DNA from: Flectonema sp. DT1601
Taxonomy: Eukaryota; Euglenozoa; Diplonemea; Diplonemida; Diplonemidae
Assembly (NCBI GenBank): GCA_964019425.1
Contig: OZ025792.1
Span: 1,417,025-1,481,024 of the forward strand
Length of the DNA stretch: 64,000 nt
Reading direction: 5' to 3'
Shown piece by piece: positions 51,820-62,600 of this stretch; position 1 is the stretch's first letter, and each line of letters opens with the position of its first letter. The notes beneath the pieces are model-generated. The model saw only the letters and a program-made list of their open reading frames with translations. It was not told where the DNA came from and ran no database searches. A program made the position numbers and the translations under genes.

Positions 51820-51834
51820 TTTTCCTTGCTACTT

Positions 51835-51945
51835 TCTTCTTACTAATTTTTCTGGTTGAAAAACACAAAAAATGTGCCTGGGAATTGAACCCTTGCCACG
51901 GCTACCGAAGAGATTTAAGGTATCCACTCGGCTGTGCAGCCCTGT
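51835..51945 (-). repeat. Diverged A-module fragment with tRNA-Leu-like sequence
   Basis: TTTTCTGGTTGAAAAACACA followed by a tRNA-like block (51874-51940 on the minus strand: GCCGAGTGG D-arm, CTTAAAT anticodon loop, GGGTTCAATTCCC T-arm) resembles the A modules of elements M and P, in diverged form. Confidence 0.55.
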
Positions 51946-52082
51946 AGCCTCTTTATGGAAATCCTTCCATTTTCCCTTCCCCCCCCTTAACGTAGGGGAG
52001 TCTACCAGGTGCCTACCCTGGACGCCCTTCGGGCACAGGATTTGAACTAATTGCGTGTACGGGTGCGATGGGTTATTGCAGT

Positions 52083-52151
52083 GGCAGGGGGTCGAACCAG
52101 CGATCACCCAGCCCCAGGGCGAGGGTTATACCACTACCCCTGGGGTATCGC
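52083..52151 (-). pseudogene. tRNA-Pro-like relic
   Basis: The minus strand reads AGGGGTAGTGGTATAACCC, then CTCGC-CCTGGGG-CTGGG with anticodon UGG, then GCTGGTTCGACCCCC. Imperfect stems; most likely tRNA-derived repeat sequence. Confidence 0.5.
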
Positions 52152-52198
52152 AACTTTTTATTATTATTACTTTTCTGCAATTTTTATTTATAAATAAG

Positions 52199-52805
52199 TT
52201 TTCGAAAAGGTGGGAAGTAACGGACTGCATAGCCGAGTGGATATGGTCACCGACCTTAAGTCTATTCGGTAGCCGTGGCACAGGTTCAATTCCCTGTTAC
52301 GGCATATTTGGGGGGCGTCATAGTGCAGTGGATGGGGTGGTGCCCCCGCACCCAATCGGCCTTGGCTCAAACCCCGCTGTACGCACCGCGCCTCACAGCG
52401 CAATCAGTTTCCGTGTCGCATCCCCCATTGCCTCGAAAGAGTGAATGGCCACCCAGTAAGGGCAGCGCCTAAGCAATTATAGTAGTAACAAAAAGAAGGA
52501 GAAACACAGTAGTGAAACACTCAAAAAAAAAAAAAAAAAAAAAAAAAAAAACGGACTGGGAGCTTTTGGCTCCTGCCCTATTCCCGATGTAAACTTTCTT
52601 TTTTTTTTTTTTTTTTTTTTTTAACAGGCCCAAAGGGCGACAATGAAAGATGCTGACCAAGGAATAATATTCAAATGAATTTTCGTTTCAAAGAAACGAA
52701 CAGGATTAAGGGAGAGGCAGAAAAAAAAAAAAAAATAATATGAAGAGGAAATAATCAAACATGAAAAAAAAAAATAAAATAAAAATAAATAAACGTTATA
52801 TATAA
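52199..52805 (-). mobile_element. LINE L copy 5, 3' end only, split by a SINE
   Basis: TTTCGAAAAGGTGGGAAGTA and ACGGACT, then (after the SINE) ACGGACTGGGAGCTTTTGGC and on to the CATG-poly(A) block near 52762, equals the reverse of the L 3' end. Its L part is about 275 bp and 5'-truncated. Confidence 0.8.
52227..52550 (+). mobile_element. tRNA-derived SINE, 324 bp, with ACGGACT target duplication
   Basis: Flanked by the direct repeat ACGGACT (52220-52226 and 52551-52557), which interrupts L5. It starts with a tRNA-Leu(UAA)-like head (GCATAGCCGAGTGG ... CTTAAGT ... CAGGTTCAATTCCCTG), continues with a second tRNA-like part (GCGTCATAGTGCAGTGGATG ... GGCTCAAACCCCGC), and ends in about 28 A residues. 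A head with A/B-box-like arms, a poly(A) tail and a duplication are the defining SINE features. The LINE that moves it is unknown. Confidence 0.8.
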
Positions 52806-52837
52806 GCAATTTCTTTTTTTTTTCGCAATTTTTTATT

Positions 52838-52925
52838 TATTTATTACTTTTCTGTCCCAACGGGACGACAAATGAAAGATGTCCTCCCTTAGCTGAAAAT
52901 GCACACTGCACCCTGTTTTATCAAG
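52838..52925 (+). repeat. Fragment of an A terminal module
   Basis: ATTACTTTTCTGTCCCAACG then GATGTCCTCCCTTAGCTG resembles the A modules at 21030-21100 and 34050-34120. It is a diverged remnant without other element parts nearby. Confidence 0.6.
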
Positions 52926-53521
52926 TCCTTTGTTTTTGTTTTTCTGAAAGATATCTGTAGTTGTTGTTATATTAATATGCTAGCATGAAAACGACGGCTA
53001 GGTTTATGATGATTGGATATGTGGCTTAGGTTATCTGTTTGTTACATTTGGAAGTATTTTACAACAGGTTTATCGAATCTGTATCTGCAATGTGTGCGAC
53101 CCTGGGATGGGAATATAGGAATTTAGTTATATTAATAAGGTTATCGTTCATTATTTCCAATAAAATAGAAATGTGGGAAGAACTATGGGATGGCGGAATG
53201 CAGCCCCCCCCCCAACCCCCCCCAAGGGGGGGGAGCCACTAATAAAGGCCAACCTCCTGAAAAAGAATCAAGAAAAAACAAAAATGCCCTCACCCAGGGT
53301 CGAACTGGAACTGGTTTACAGCCATTTTGGGTTAACAGGGATTTATGAAGACTTTTGGATAGATCAACTATGTGTTCCCATCTTTTTTAGGAGATCTGTA
53401 GAAAAAAATAAATCTTTCAGAAAATATTATAAAGGAAAGATTTTTTCTGAAGAATTTTTTTTTAACTATCAAAATTCCATTTAGGTAATTTGCCACCGAA
53501 ACTGAGCACCAAACAAAAACC
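52926..53521. other. Unassigned region
   Basis: About 0.6 kb without a recognised gene. Contains a C/G-homopolymer stretch at 53200-53232 and a possible tRNA scrap near 53290-53340. Confidence 0.4.
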
Positions 53522-53593
53522 GCCGTCAGCGGGTTTTGAACCCTCGACCGCCATTCTTTCAGACCGGCGTTCTATCAATTGAGCTATGTAGCC
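53522..53593 (-). tRNA. tRNA-Phe(GAA)-like sequence, probably a pseudogene
   Basis: The minus strand reads GGCTACATAGCTCAATTGAT, an anticodon arm CCGGT-CTGAAAG-AATGG (GAA) and T-arm GAGGG-TTCAAAA-CCCGC. It has tRNA length (72) and layout, but only about four of seven acceptor pairs form and the D- and T-stems have mismatches. Confidence 0.45.
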
Positions 53594-54065
53594 ACATAAT
53601 CGACGTTTCTTTTATTTCTATAAGTCAATGTCTCTATTAGTTTTCTGACGATATCAAATATTTCTATCCCTTTATCAGTTCTCTCACCCCTGTCTTCATC
53701 ACAAGAAAACTTATATTTGGTGCCGGTGTCCCGTCGAATCGAAACGGCCCGGTACAACCCCTACGCAGAAGTAATCTGCACCACAGTGTAGATTCTTCTT
53801 TGTGATCTCAGACTTGTTAACTGCATGTTCATTCAATTAAGTATACTTCTCTTTCCCAGGTGCATACAGTATAGGAAGGCTAATTACCTACTAAATTGGC
53901 AACCATACACTTAAATTTCAAAACCATACTAAAAAAGAATTTTCATCACATTTTATACTTTAAGAAAATGGTTACCCATCTTTTTTAGACCTGCTCGGGC
54001 ACAAAAGTCCAGCATTTTTCCTTAGGCAAAAATAAATCTTACTTACTTCCTACTGAAGAAAATTG
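53594..54065. other. Unassigned AT-rich region
   Basis: About 470 bp with no gene, RNA or repeat recognised. Confidence 0.5.
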
Positions 54066-55555
54066 GCAGCTTAAATTTGTTTGCAGGAAGAAAGTAAGCA
54101 GCTAAAATTTGCTTGCGGGAAGAAAATAAGCAGCTAAAACTTGCTTGCGGGAAGAGAATCAGCAGCTAAAATTTGCTTGCGGGAAGAAAATAAGCAGCCA
54201 AAATTTGCTTGCGGGAAGAGAATAAGCAGCCAAGATTTGCTTGCGGGAAGAGAATAAGCAGCTAAAATTTGCTTGCGGGAAGAGAATAAGCAGCTAAAAT
54301 TTGCTTGCGGGAAGAGAATCAGCAGCTAAAATTTGCTTGCGGGAAGAAAATAAGCAGCCAAAATTTGCTTGCGGGAAGAGAATAAGCAGCTAAAATTTGC
54401 TTGCGGGAAGAGAATCAGCAGCTAAAATTTGCTTGCGGGAAGAGAATAAGCAGCTAAAATTTGCTTGCGGGAAGAAAATAAGCAGCCAAAATTTGCTTGC
54501 GGGAAGAGAATCAGCAGCTAAAATTTGCTTGCGGGAAGAGAATCAGCAGCTAAAATTTGCTTGCGGGAAGAGAATAAGCAGCTAAAATTTGCTTGCGGGA
54601 AGAAAATAAGCAGCCAAAATTTGCTTGCGGGAAGAGAATAAGCAGCTAAAATTTGCTTGCGGGAAGAGAATCAGCAGCTAAAATTTGCTTGCGGGAAGAG
54701 AATAAGCAGCTAAAATTTGCTTGCGGGAAGAAAATAAGCAGCCAAAATTTGCTTGCGGGAAGAGAATCAGCAGCTAAAATTTGCTTGCGGGAAGAGAATA
54801 AGCAGCTAAAATTTGCTTGCGGGAAGAGAATAAGCAGCCAAAATTTGCTTGCGGGAAGAGAATCAGCAGCTAAAATTTGCTTGCGGGAAGAGAATCAGCA
54901 GCTAAAATTTGCTTGCGGGAAGAAAATAAGCAGCCAAAATCTGCTTGCGGGAAGAGAATAAGCAGCTAAAATTTGCTTGCGGGAAGAGAATCAGCAGCTA
55001 AAATTTGCTTGCGGGAAGAGAATAAGCAGCTAAAATTTGCTTGCGGGAAGAAAATAAGCAGCCAAAATTTGCTTGCGGGAAGAGAATCAGCAGCTAAAAT
55101 CTGCTCGCGGGAAGAAAATAAGCAGCCAAAATTTGCTTGCGGGAAGAGAATCAGCAGCTAAAATTTGCTTGCGGGAAGAGAATAAGCAGCTAAAATTTGC
55201 TTGCGGGAAGAAAATTAGCAGCTAAAATTTGCTTGCGGGAAGAAAATAAGCAGCTAAAATTTGCTTGCGGGAAGAGAATCAGCAGCTAAGATTTGCTTGC
55301 GGGAAGAGAATCAGCAGCTAAAATTTGCTTGCGGGAAGAAAATAAGCAGCTAAAATTTGCTTGCGGGAAGAGAATAAGCAGCTAAAATTTGCTTGCGGGA
55401 AGAGAATAAGCAGCTAAAATTTGCTTGCGGGAAGAAAATAAGCAGCTAAAATTTGCTTGCGGGAAGAAAATAAGCAGCTAAGATTTGCTTGTGGGAAGGG
55501 AATCAGCAGCTAAAATTTGCTTGCAAGAAGAAAATTAGCAGCCAAAACTTGCCCA
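54066..55555. repeat. 32-bp minisatellite, about 46 copies
   Basis: The unit is AATTTGCTTGCGGGAAGA plus GAATAAGCAGCTAA, with alternatives AAATAAGCAGCCAA and GAATCAGCAGCTAA. Longer blocks recur at spacings of 256 and 320 bp (8 and 10 units), for example from 54397, 54653 and 54973, so there is higher-order structure. Open frames through it arise from the repeat and are not genes. Confidence 0.9.
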
Positions 55556-56640
55556 GGGGTGCTACATAAGCATTGATTGCAGAAAGGTGGCAAAAATGAA
55601 AGGAATTATTTATTAAAACCCAAATTGTCTAAACCATACAACAAAAAGACAGCTTGGCACCAAAACTCTAAAACCTATTCTCCTCAGGGATTTGTGAAGC
55701 CTTTTCGAGATCGATAGGCCAAGGGATAACCATAAGAAAGGTGTAACCATGATTTCTTGGAGGTGAGTGGCACAAAAAGCAGTAAAAAAAAAAAAAAAAG
55801 AAATCCCATGACAAAGGCAAATAACTGCAAAAGCAGCAATTCTCTTTCCGCAAACGCCCCCCCGTGGGTCATCAGGTCATTTGGTAGTGCCAACCTGCAA
55901 CAGGTTAACATGCAACACTCTACCTTTCTTCCCGTAATGCGTGACACCATTCAACATTTACGTAACACTTAGCACCAGGCCTGCTTGCGGGAAGAAACAG
56001 AAGCCTCATTCTCAATACGGAAGTAGCTAGGTCTGGCGCTTACATAGCACTTCTGGGCGACCGAATATTATTCCTGTAATGCGTGACACTATTACGTAGC
56101 ACTTAGCACCAGGCCTGCTAGCAGGAAGAAACAGAAGCCTCATCCCCAGTACGGAAGTAGCTAGGCCTGGCCAGCTTACAGTGCTGCGTAAGTTTTGATT
56201 GGCAAACAACTGCAAAACTTTTTTCTCCACCCAGAAATTTGTGAAGACTTTTCGGGGCCGATAGACCGAGAGATAACCATAAAAAAAGATGTACTCATGT
56301 TTTTTTGGAGGTGAGCACAAAAAGTGGTAAAAAAAAAAAAAAAAATTCCGTGACAAAGGCAAATAACAGCAATTTTCTTTCTGCAAACGCCCGCCGTGGA
56401 TCATCAGACTGTCATTTGGTAGCGCCGACTTGCCACAGGTCAATATGCAACGCTACTTTTCTTTCCGTAATGCGTGGCACCAGTCAACACTTATGTTGCA
56501 CTTAGAACCAGACCTTCTTGCGGGAATGCAAAGAAGAATTAGTGTGTAATTAGGTGAGGCCTGGCCTGGGTACCTGGCCCAGGACTTGGTGGATTTCCTC
56601 AGAACCCAAAATATCCCCAATGCTGACAATTATATAGGAG
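55556..56640. repeat. Degenerate tandem duplication of about 520 bp
   Basis: The segment at 55690-56035 (GATCGATAGGCCAAGGGATA, poly(A), CATGACAAAGGCAAATAAC, GCTTGCGGGAAGAAACAG) recurs at about 56220-56540 with many changes, and a partial third copy lies at 56060-56170. GCTTGCGGGAA also links it to the minisatellite. No gene is seen. Confidence 0.75.
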
Positions 56641-59600
56641 AAACCCGCAAACCCGCAAACCCGCAAACCCCGCAAACCCGCAAACCCGCAAACCCCGCAA
56701 ACCCGCAAACCCGCAAACCCGCAAACCCGCAAACCCGCAAACCCGCAAACCCGCAAACCCGCAAACCCGCAAACCCGCAAACCCGCAAACCCGCAAACCC
56801 GCAAACCCGCAAACCCGCAAACCCGCAAACCCGCAAACCCGCAAACCCGCAAACCCGCAAACCCGCAAACCCGCAAACCCGCAAACCCGCAAACCCGCAA
56901 ACCCGCAAACCCGCAAACCCGCAAACCCGCAAACCCGCAAACCCGCAAACCCGCAAACCCGCAAACCCGCAAACCCGCAAACCCGCAAACCCGCAAACCC
57001 GCAAACCCGCAAACCCGCAAACCCGCAAACCCGCAAACCCGCAAACCCGCAAACCCGCAAACCCGCAAACCCGCAAACCCGCAAACCCGCAAACCCGCAA
57101 ACCCGCAAACCCGCAAACCCGCAAACCCGCAAACCCGCAAACCCGCAAACCCGCAAACCCGCAAACCCGCAAACCCGCAAACCCGCAAACCCGCAAACCC
57201 GCAAACCCGCAAACCCGCAAACCCGCAAACCCGCAAACCCGCAAACCCGCAAACCCGCAAACCCGCAAACCCGCAAACCCGCAAACCCGCAAACCCGCAA
57301 ACCCGCAAACCCGCAAACCCGCAAACCCGCAAACCCGCAAACCCGCAAACCCGCAAACCCGCAAACCCGCAAACCCGCAAACCCGCAAACCCGCAAACCC
57401 GCAAACCCGCAAACCCGCAAACCCGCAAACCCGCAAACCCGCAAACCCGCAAACCCGCAAACCCGCAAACCCGCAAACCCGCAAACCCGCAAACCCGCAA
57501 ACCCGCAAACCCGCAAACCCGCAAACCCGCAAACCCGCAAACCCGCAAACCCGCAAACCCGCAAACCCGCAAACCCGCAAACCCGCAAACCCGCAAACCC
57601 GCAAACCCGCAAACCCGCAAACCCGCAAACCCGCAAACCCGCAAACCCGCAAACCCGCAAACCCGCAAACCCGCAAACCCGCAAACCCGCAAACCCGCAA
57701 ACCCGCAAACCCGCAAACCCGCAAACCCGCAAACCCGCAAACCCGCAAACCCGCAAACCCGCAAACCCGCAAACCCGCAAACCCGCAAACCCGCAAACCC
57801 GCAAACCCGCAAACCCGCAAACCCGCAAACCCGCAAACCCGCAAACCCGCAAACCCGCAAACCCGCAAACCCGCAAACCCGCAAACCCGCAAACCCGCAA
57901 ACCCGCAAACCCGCAAACCCGCAAACCCGCAAACCCGCAAACCCGCAAACCCGCAAACCCGCAAACCCGCAAACCCGCAAACCCGCAAACCCGCAAACCC
58001 GCAAACCCGCAAACCCGCAAACCCGCAAACCCGCAAACCCGCAAACCCGCAAACCCGCAAACCCGCAAACCCGCAAACCCGCAAACCCGCAAACCCGCAA
58101 ACCCGCAAACCCGCAAACCCGCAAACCCGCAAACCCGCAAACCCGCAAACCCGCAAACCCGCAAACCCGCAAACCCGCAAACCCGCAAACCCGCAAACCC
58201 GCAAACCCGCAAACCCGCAAACCCGCAAACCCGCAAACCCGCAAACCCGCAAACCCGCAAACCCGCAAACCCGCAAACCCGCAAACCCGCAAACCCGCAA
58301 ACCCGCAAACCCGCAAACCCGCAAACCCGCAAACCCGCAAACCCGCAAACCCGCAAACCCGCAAACCCGCAAACCCGCAAACCCGCAAACCCGCAAACCC
58401 GCAAACCCGCAAACCCGCAAACCCGCAAACCCGCAAACCCGCAAACCCGCAAACCCGCAAACCCGCAAACCCGCAAACCCGCAAACCCGCAAACCCGCAA
58501 ACCCGCAAACCCGCAAACCCGCAAACCCGCAAACCCGCAAACCCGCAAACCCGCAAACCCGCAAACCCGCAAACCCGCAAACCCGCAAACCCGCAAACCC
58601 GCAAACCCGCAAACCCGCAAACCCGCAAACCCGCAAACCCGCAAACCCGCAAACCCGCAAACCCGCAAACCCGCAAACCCGCAAACCCGCAAACCCGCAA
58701 ACCCGCAAACCCGCAAACCCGCAAACCCGCAAACCCGCAAACCCGCAAACCCGCAAACCCGCAAACCCGCAAACCCGCAAACCCGCAAACCCGCAAACCC
58801 GCAAACCCGCAAACCCGCAAACCCGCAAACCCGCAAACCCGCAAACCCGCAAACCCGCAAACCCGCAAACCCGCAAACCCGCAAACCCGCAAACCCGCAA
58901 ACCCGCAAACCCGCAAACCCGCAAACCCGCAAACCCGCAAACCCGCAAACCCGCAAACCCGCAAACCCGCAAACCCGCAAACCCGCAAACCCGCAAACCC
59001 GCAAACCCGCAAACCCGCAAACCCGCAAACCCGCAAACCCGCAAACCCGCAAACCCGCAAACCCGCAAACCCGCAAACCCGCAAACCCGCAAACCCGCAA
59101 ACCCGCAAACCCGCAAACCCGCAAACCCGCAAACCCGCAAACCCGCAAACCCGCAAACCCGCAAACCCGCAAACCCGCAAACCCGCAAACCCGCAAACCC
59201 GCAAACCCGCAAACCCGCAAACCCGCAAACCCGCAAACCCGCAAACCCGCAAACCCGCAAACCCGCAAACCCGCAAACCCGCAAACCCGCAAACCCGCAA
59301 ACCCGCAAACCCGCAAACCCGCAAACCCGCAAACCCGCAAACCCGCAAACCCGCAAACCCGCAAACCCGCAAACCCGCAAACCCGCAAACCCGCAAACCC
59401 GCAAACCCGCAAACCCGCAAACCCGCAAACCCGCAAACCCGCAAACCCGCAAACCCGCAAACCCGCAAACCCGCAAACCCGCAAACCCGCAAACCCGCAA
59501 ACCCGCAAACCCGCAAACCCGCAAACCCGCAAACCCGCAAACCCGCAAACCCGCAAACCCGCAAACCCGCAAACCCGCAAACCCGCAAACCCGCAAACCC

Positions 59601-62600
59601 GCAAACCCGCAAACCCGCAAACCCGCAAACCCGCAAACCCGCAAACCCGCAAACCCGCAAACCCGCAAACCCGCAAACCCGCAAACCCGCAAACCCGCAA
59701 ACCCGCAAACCCGCAAACCCGCAAACCCGCAAACCCGCAAACCCGCAAACCCGCAAACCCGCAAACCCGCAAACCCGCAAACCCGCAAACCCGCAAACCC
59801 GCAAACCCGCAAACCCGCAAACCCGCAAACCCGCAAACCCGCAAACCCGCAAACCCGCAAACCCGCAAACCCGCAAACCCGCAAACCCGCAAACCCGCAA
59901 ACCCGCAAACCCGCAAACCCGCAAACCCGCAAACCCGCAAACCCGCAAACCCGCAAACCCGCAAACCCGCAAACCCGCAAACCCGCAAACCCGCAAACCC
60001 GCAAACCCGCAAACCCGCAAACCCGCAAACCCGCAAACCCGCAAACCCGCAAACCCGCAAACCCGCAAACCCGCAAACCCGCAAACCCGCAAACCCGCAA
60101 ACCCGCAAACCCGCAAACCCGCAAACCCGCAAACCCGCAAACCCGCAAACCCGCAAACCCGCAAACCCGCAAACCCGCAAACCCGCAAACCCGCAAACCC
60201 GCAAACCCGCAAACCCGCAAACCCGCAAACCCGCAAACCCGCAAACCCGCAAACCCGCAAACCCGCAAACCCGCAAACCCGCAAACCCGCAAACCCGCAA
60301 ACCCGCAAACCCGCAAACCCGCAAACCCGCAAACCCGCAAACCCGCAAACCCGCAAACCCGCAAACCCGCAAACCCGCAAACCCGCAAACCCGCAAACCC
60401 GCAAACCCGCAAACCCGCAAACCCGCAAACCCGCAAACCCGCAAACCCGCAAACCCGCAAACCCGCAAACCCGCAAACCCGCAAACCCGCAAACCCGCAA
60501 ACCCGCAAACCCGCAAACCCGCAAACCCGCAAACCCGCAAACCCGCAAACCCGCAAACCCGCAAACCCGCAAACCCGCAAACCCGCAAACCCGCAAACCC
60601 GCAAACCCGCAAACCCGCAAACCCGCAAACCCGCAAACCCGCAAACCCGCAAACCCGCAAACCCGCAAACCCGCAAACCCGCAAACCCGCAAACCCGCAA
60701 ACCCGCAAACCCGCAAACCCGCAAACCCGCAAACCCGCAAACCCGCAAACCCGCAAACCCGCAAACCCGCAAACCCGCAAACCCGCAAACCCGCAAACCC
60801 GCAAACCCGCAAACCCGCAAACCCGCAAACCCGCAAACCCGCAAACCCGCAAACCCGCAAACCCGCAAACCCGCAAACCCGCAAACCCGCAAACCCGCAA
60901 ACCCGCAAACCCGCAAACCCGCAAACCCGCAAACCCGCAAACCCGCAAACCCGCAAACCCGCAAACCCGCAAACCCGCAAACCCGCAAACCCGCAAACCC
61001 GCAAACCCGCAAACCCGCAAACCCGCAAACCCGCAAACCCGCAAACCCGCAAACCCGCAAACCCGCAAACCCGCAAACCCGCAAACCCGCAAACCCGCAA
61101 ACCCGCAAACCCGCAAACCCGCAAACCCGCAAACCCGCAAACCCGCAAACCCGCAAACCCGCAAACCCGCAAACCCGCAAACCCGCAAACCCGCAAACCC
61201 GCAAACCCGCAAACCCGCAAACCCGCAAACCCGCAAACCCGCAAACCCGCAAACCCGCAAACCCGCAAACCCGCAAACCCGCAAACCCGCAAACCCGCAA
61301 ACCCGCAAACCCGCAAACCCGCAAACCCGCAAACCCGCAAACCCGCAAACCCGCAAACCCGCAAACCCGCAAACCCGCAAACCCGCAAACCCGCAAACCC
61401 GCAAACCCGCAAACCCGCAAACCCGCAAACCCGCAAACCCGCAAACCCGCAAACCCGCAAACCCGCAAACCCGCAAACCCGCAAACCCGCAAACCCGCAA
61501 ACCCGCAAACCCGCAAACCCGCAAACCCGCAAACCCGCAAACCCGCAAACCCGCAAACCCGCAAACCCGCAAACCCGCAAACCCGCAAACCCGCAAACCC
61601 GCAAACCCGCAAACCCGCAAACCCGCAAACCCGCAAACCCGCAAACCCGCAAACCCGCAAACCCGCAAACCCGCAAACCCGCAAACCCGCAAACCCGCAA
61701 ACCCGCAAACCCGCAAACCCGCAAACCCGCAAACCCGCAAACCCGCAAACCCGCAAACCCGCAAACCCGCAAACCCGCAAACCCGCAAACCCGCAAACCC
61801 GCAAACCCGCAAACCCGCAAACCCGCAAACCCGCAAACCCGCAAACCCGCAAACCCGCAAACCCGCAAACCCGCAAACCCGCAAACCCGCAAACCCGCAA
61901 ACCCGCAAACCCGCAAACCCGCAAACCCGCAAACCCGCAAACCCGCAAACCCGCAAACCCGCAAACCCGCAAACCCGCAAACCCGCAAACCCGCAAACCC
62001 GCAAACCCGCAAACCCGCAAACCCGCAAACCCGCAAACCCGCAAACCCGCAAACCCGCAAACCCGCAAACCCGCAAACCCGCAAACCCGCAAACCCGCAA
62101 ACCCGCAAACCCGCAAACCCGCAAACCCGCAAACCCGCAAACCCGCAAACCCGCAAACCCGCAAACCCGCAAACCCGCAAACCCGCAAACCCGCAAACCC
62201 GCAAACCCGCAAACCCGCAAACCCGCAAACCCGCAAACCCGCAAACCCGCAAACCCGCAAACCCGCAAACCCGCAAACCCGCAAACCCGCAAACCCGCAA
62301 ACCCGCAAACCCGCAAACCCGCAAACCCGCAAACCCGCAAACCCGCAAACCCGCAAACCCGCAAACCCGCAAACCCGCAAACCCGCAAACCCGCAAACCC
62401 GCAAACCCGCAAACCCGCAAACCCGCAAACCCGCAAACCCGCAAACCCGCAAACCCGCAAACCCGCAAACCCGCAAACCCGCAAACCCGCAAACCCGCAA
62501 ACCCGCAAACCCGCAAACCCGCAAACCCGCAAACCCGCAAACCCGCAAACCCGCAAACCCGCAAACCCGCAAACCCGCAAACCCGCAAACCCGCAAACCC

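Noticed and set aside
39327-52580. The hairpin end of L as a Polinton terminus (AG start, six-base GTGGGA duplication)
   Set aside because: The bases next to it (GTGGGA, then ATAAAG...) are shared by several L copies and therefore belong to L, not to a target duplication.
53173-53484. Plus-strand frame of 103 codons with Pro-rich start
   Set aside because: It starts in a C/G homopolymer stretch and shows no domain; likely chance.
54397-55161. Repeated plus-strand frames (LAGRESAAKICLREE type) in the minisatellite
   Set aside because: The unit is 32 bp, not a multiple of three; the frames are short and arise from the repeat.
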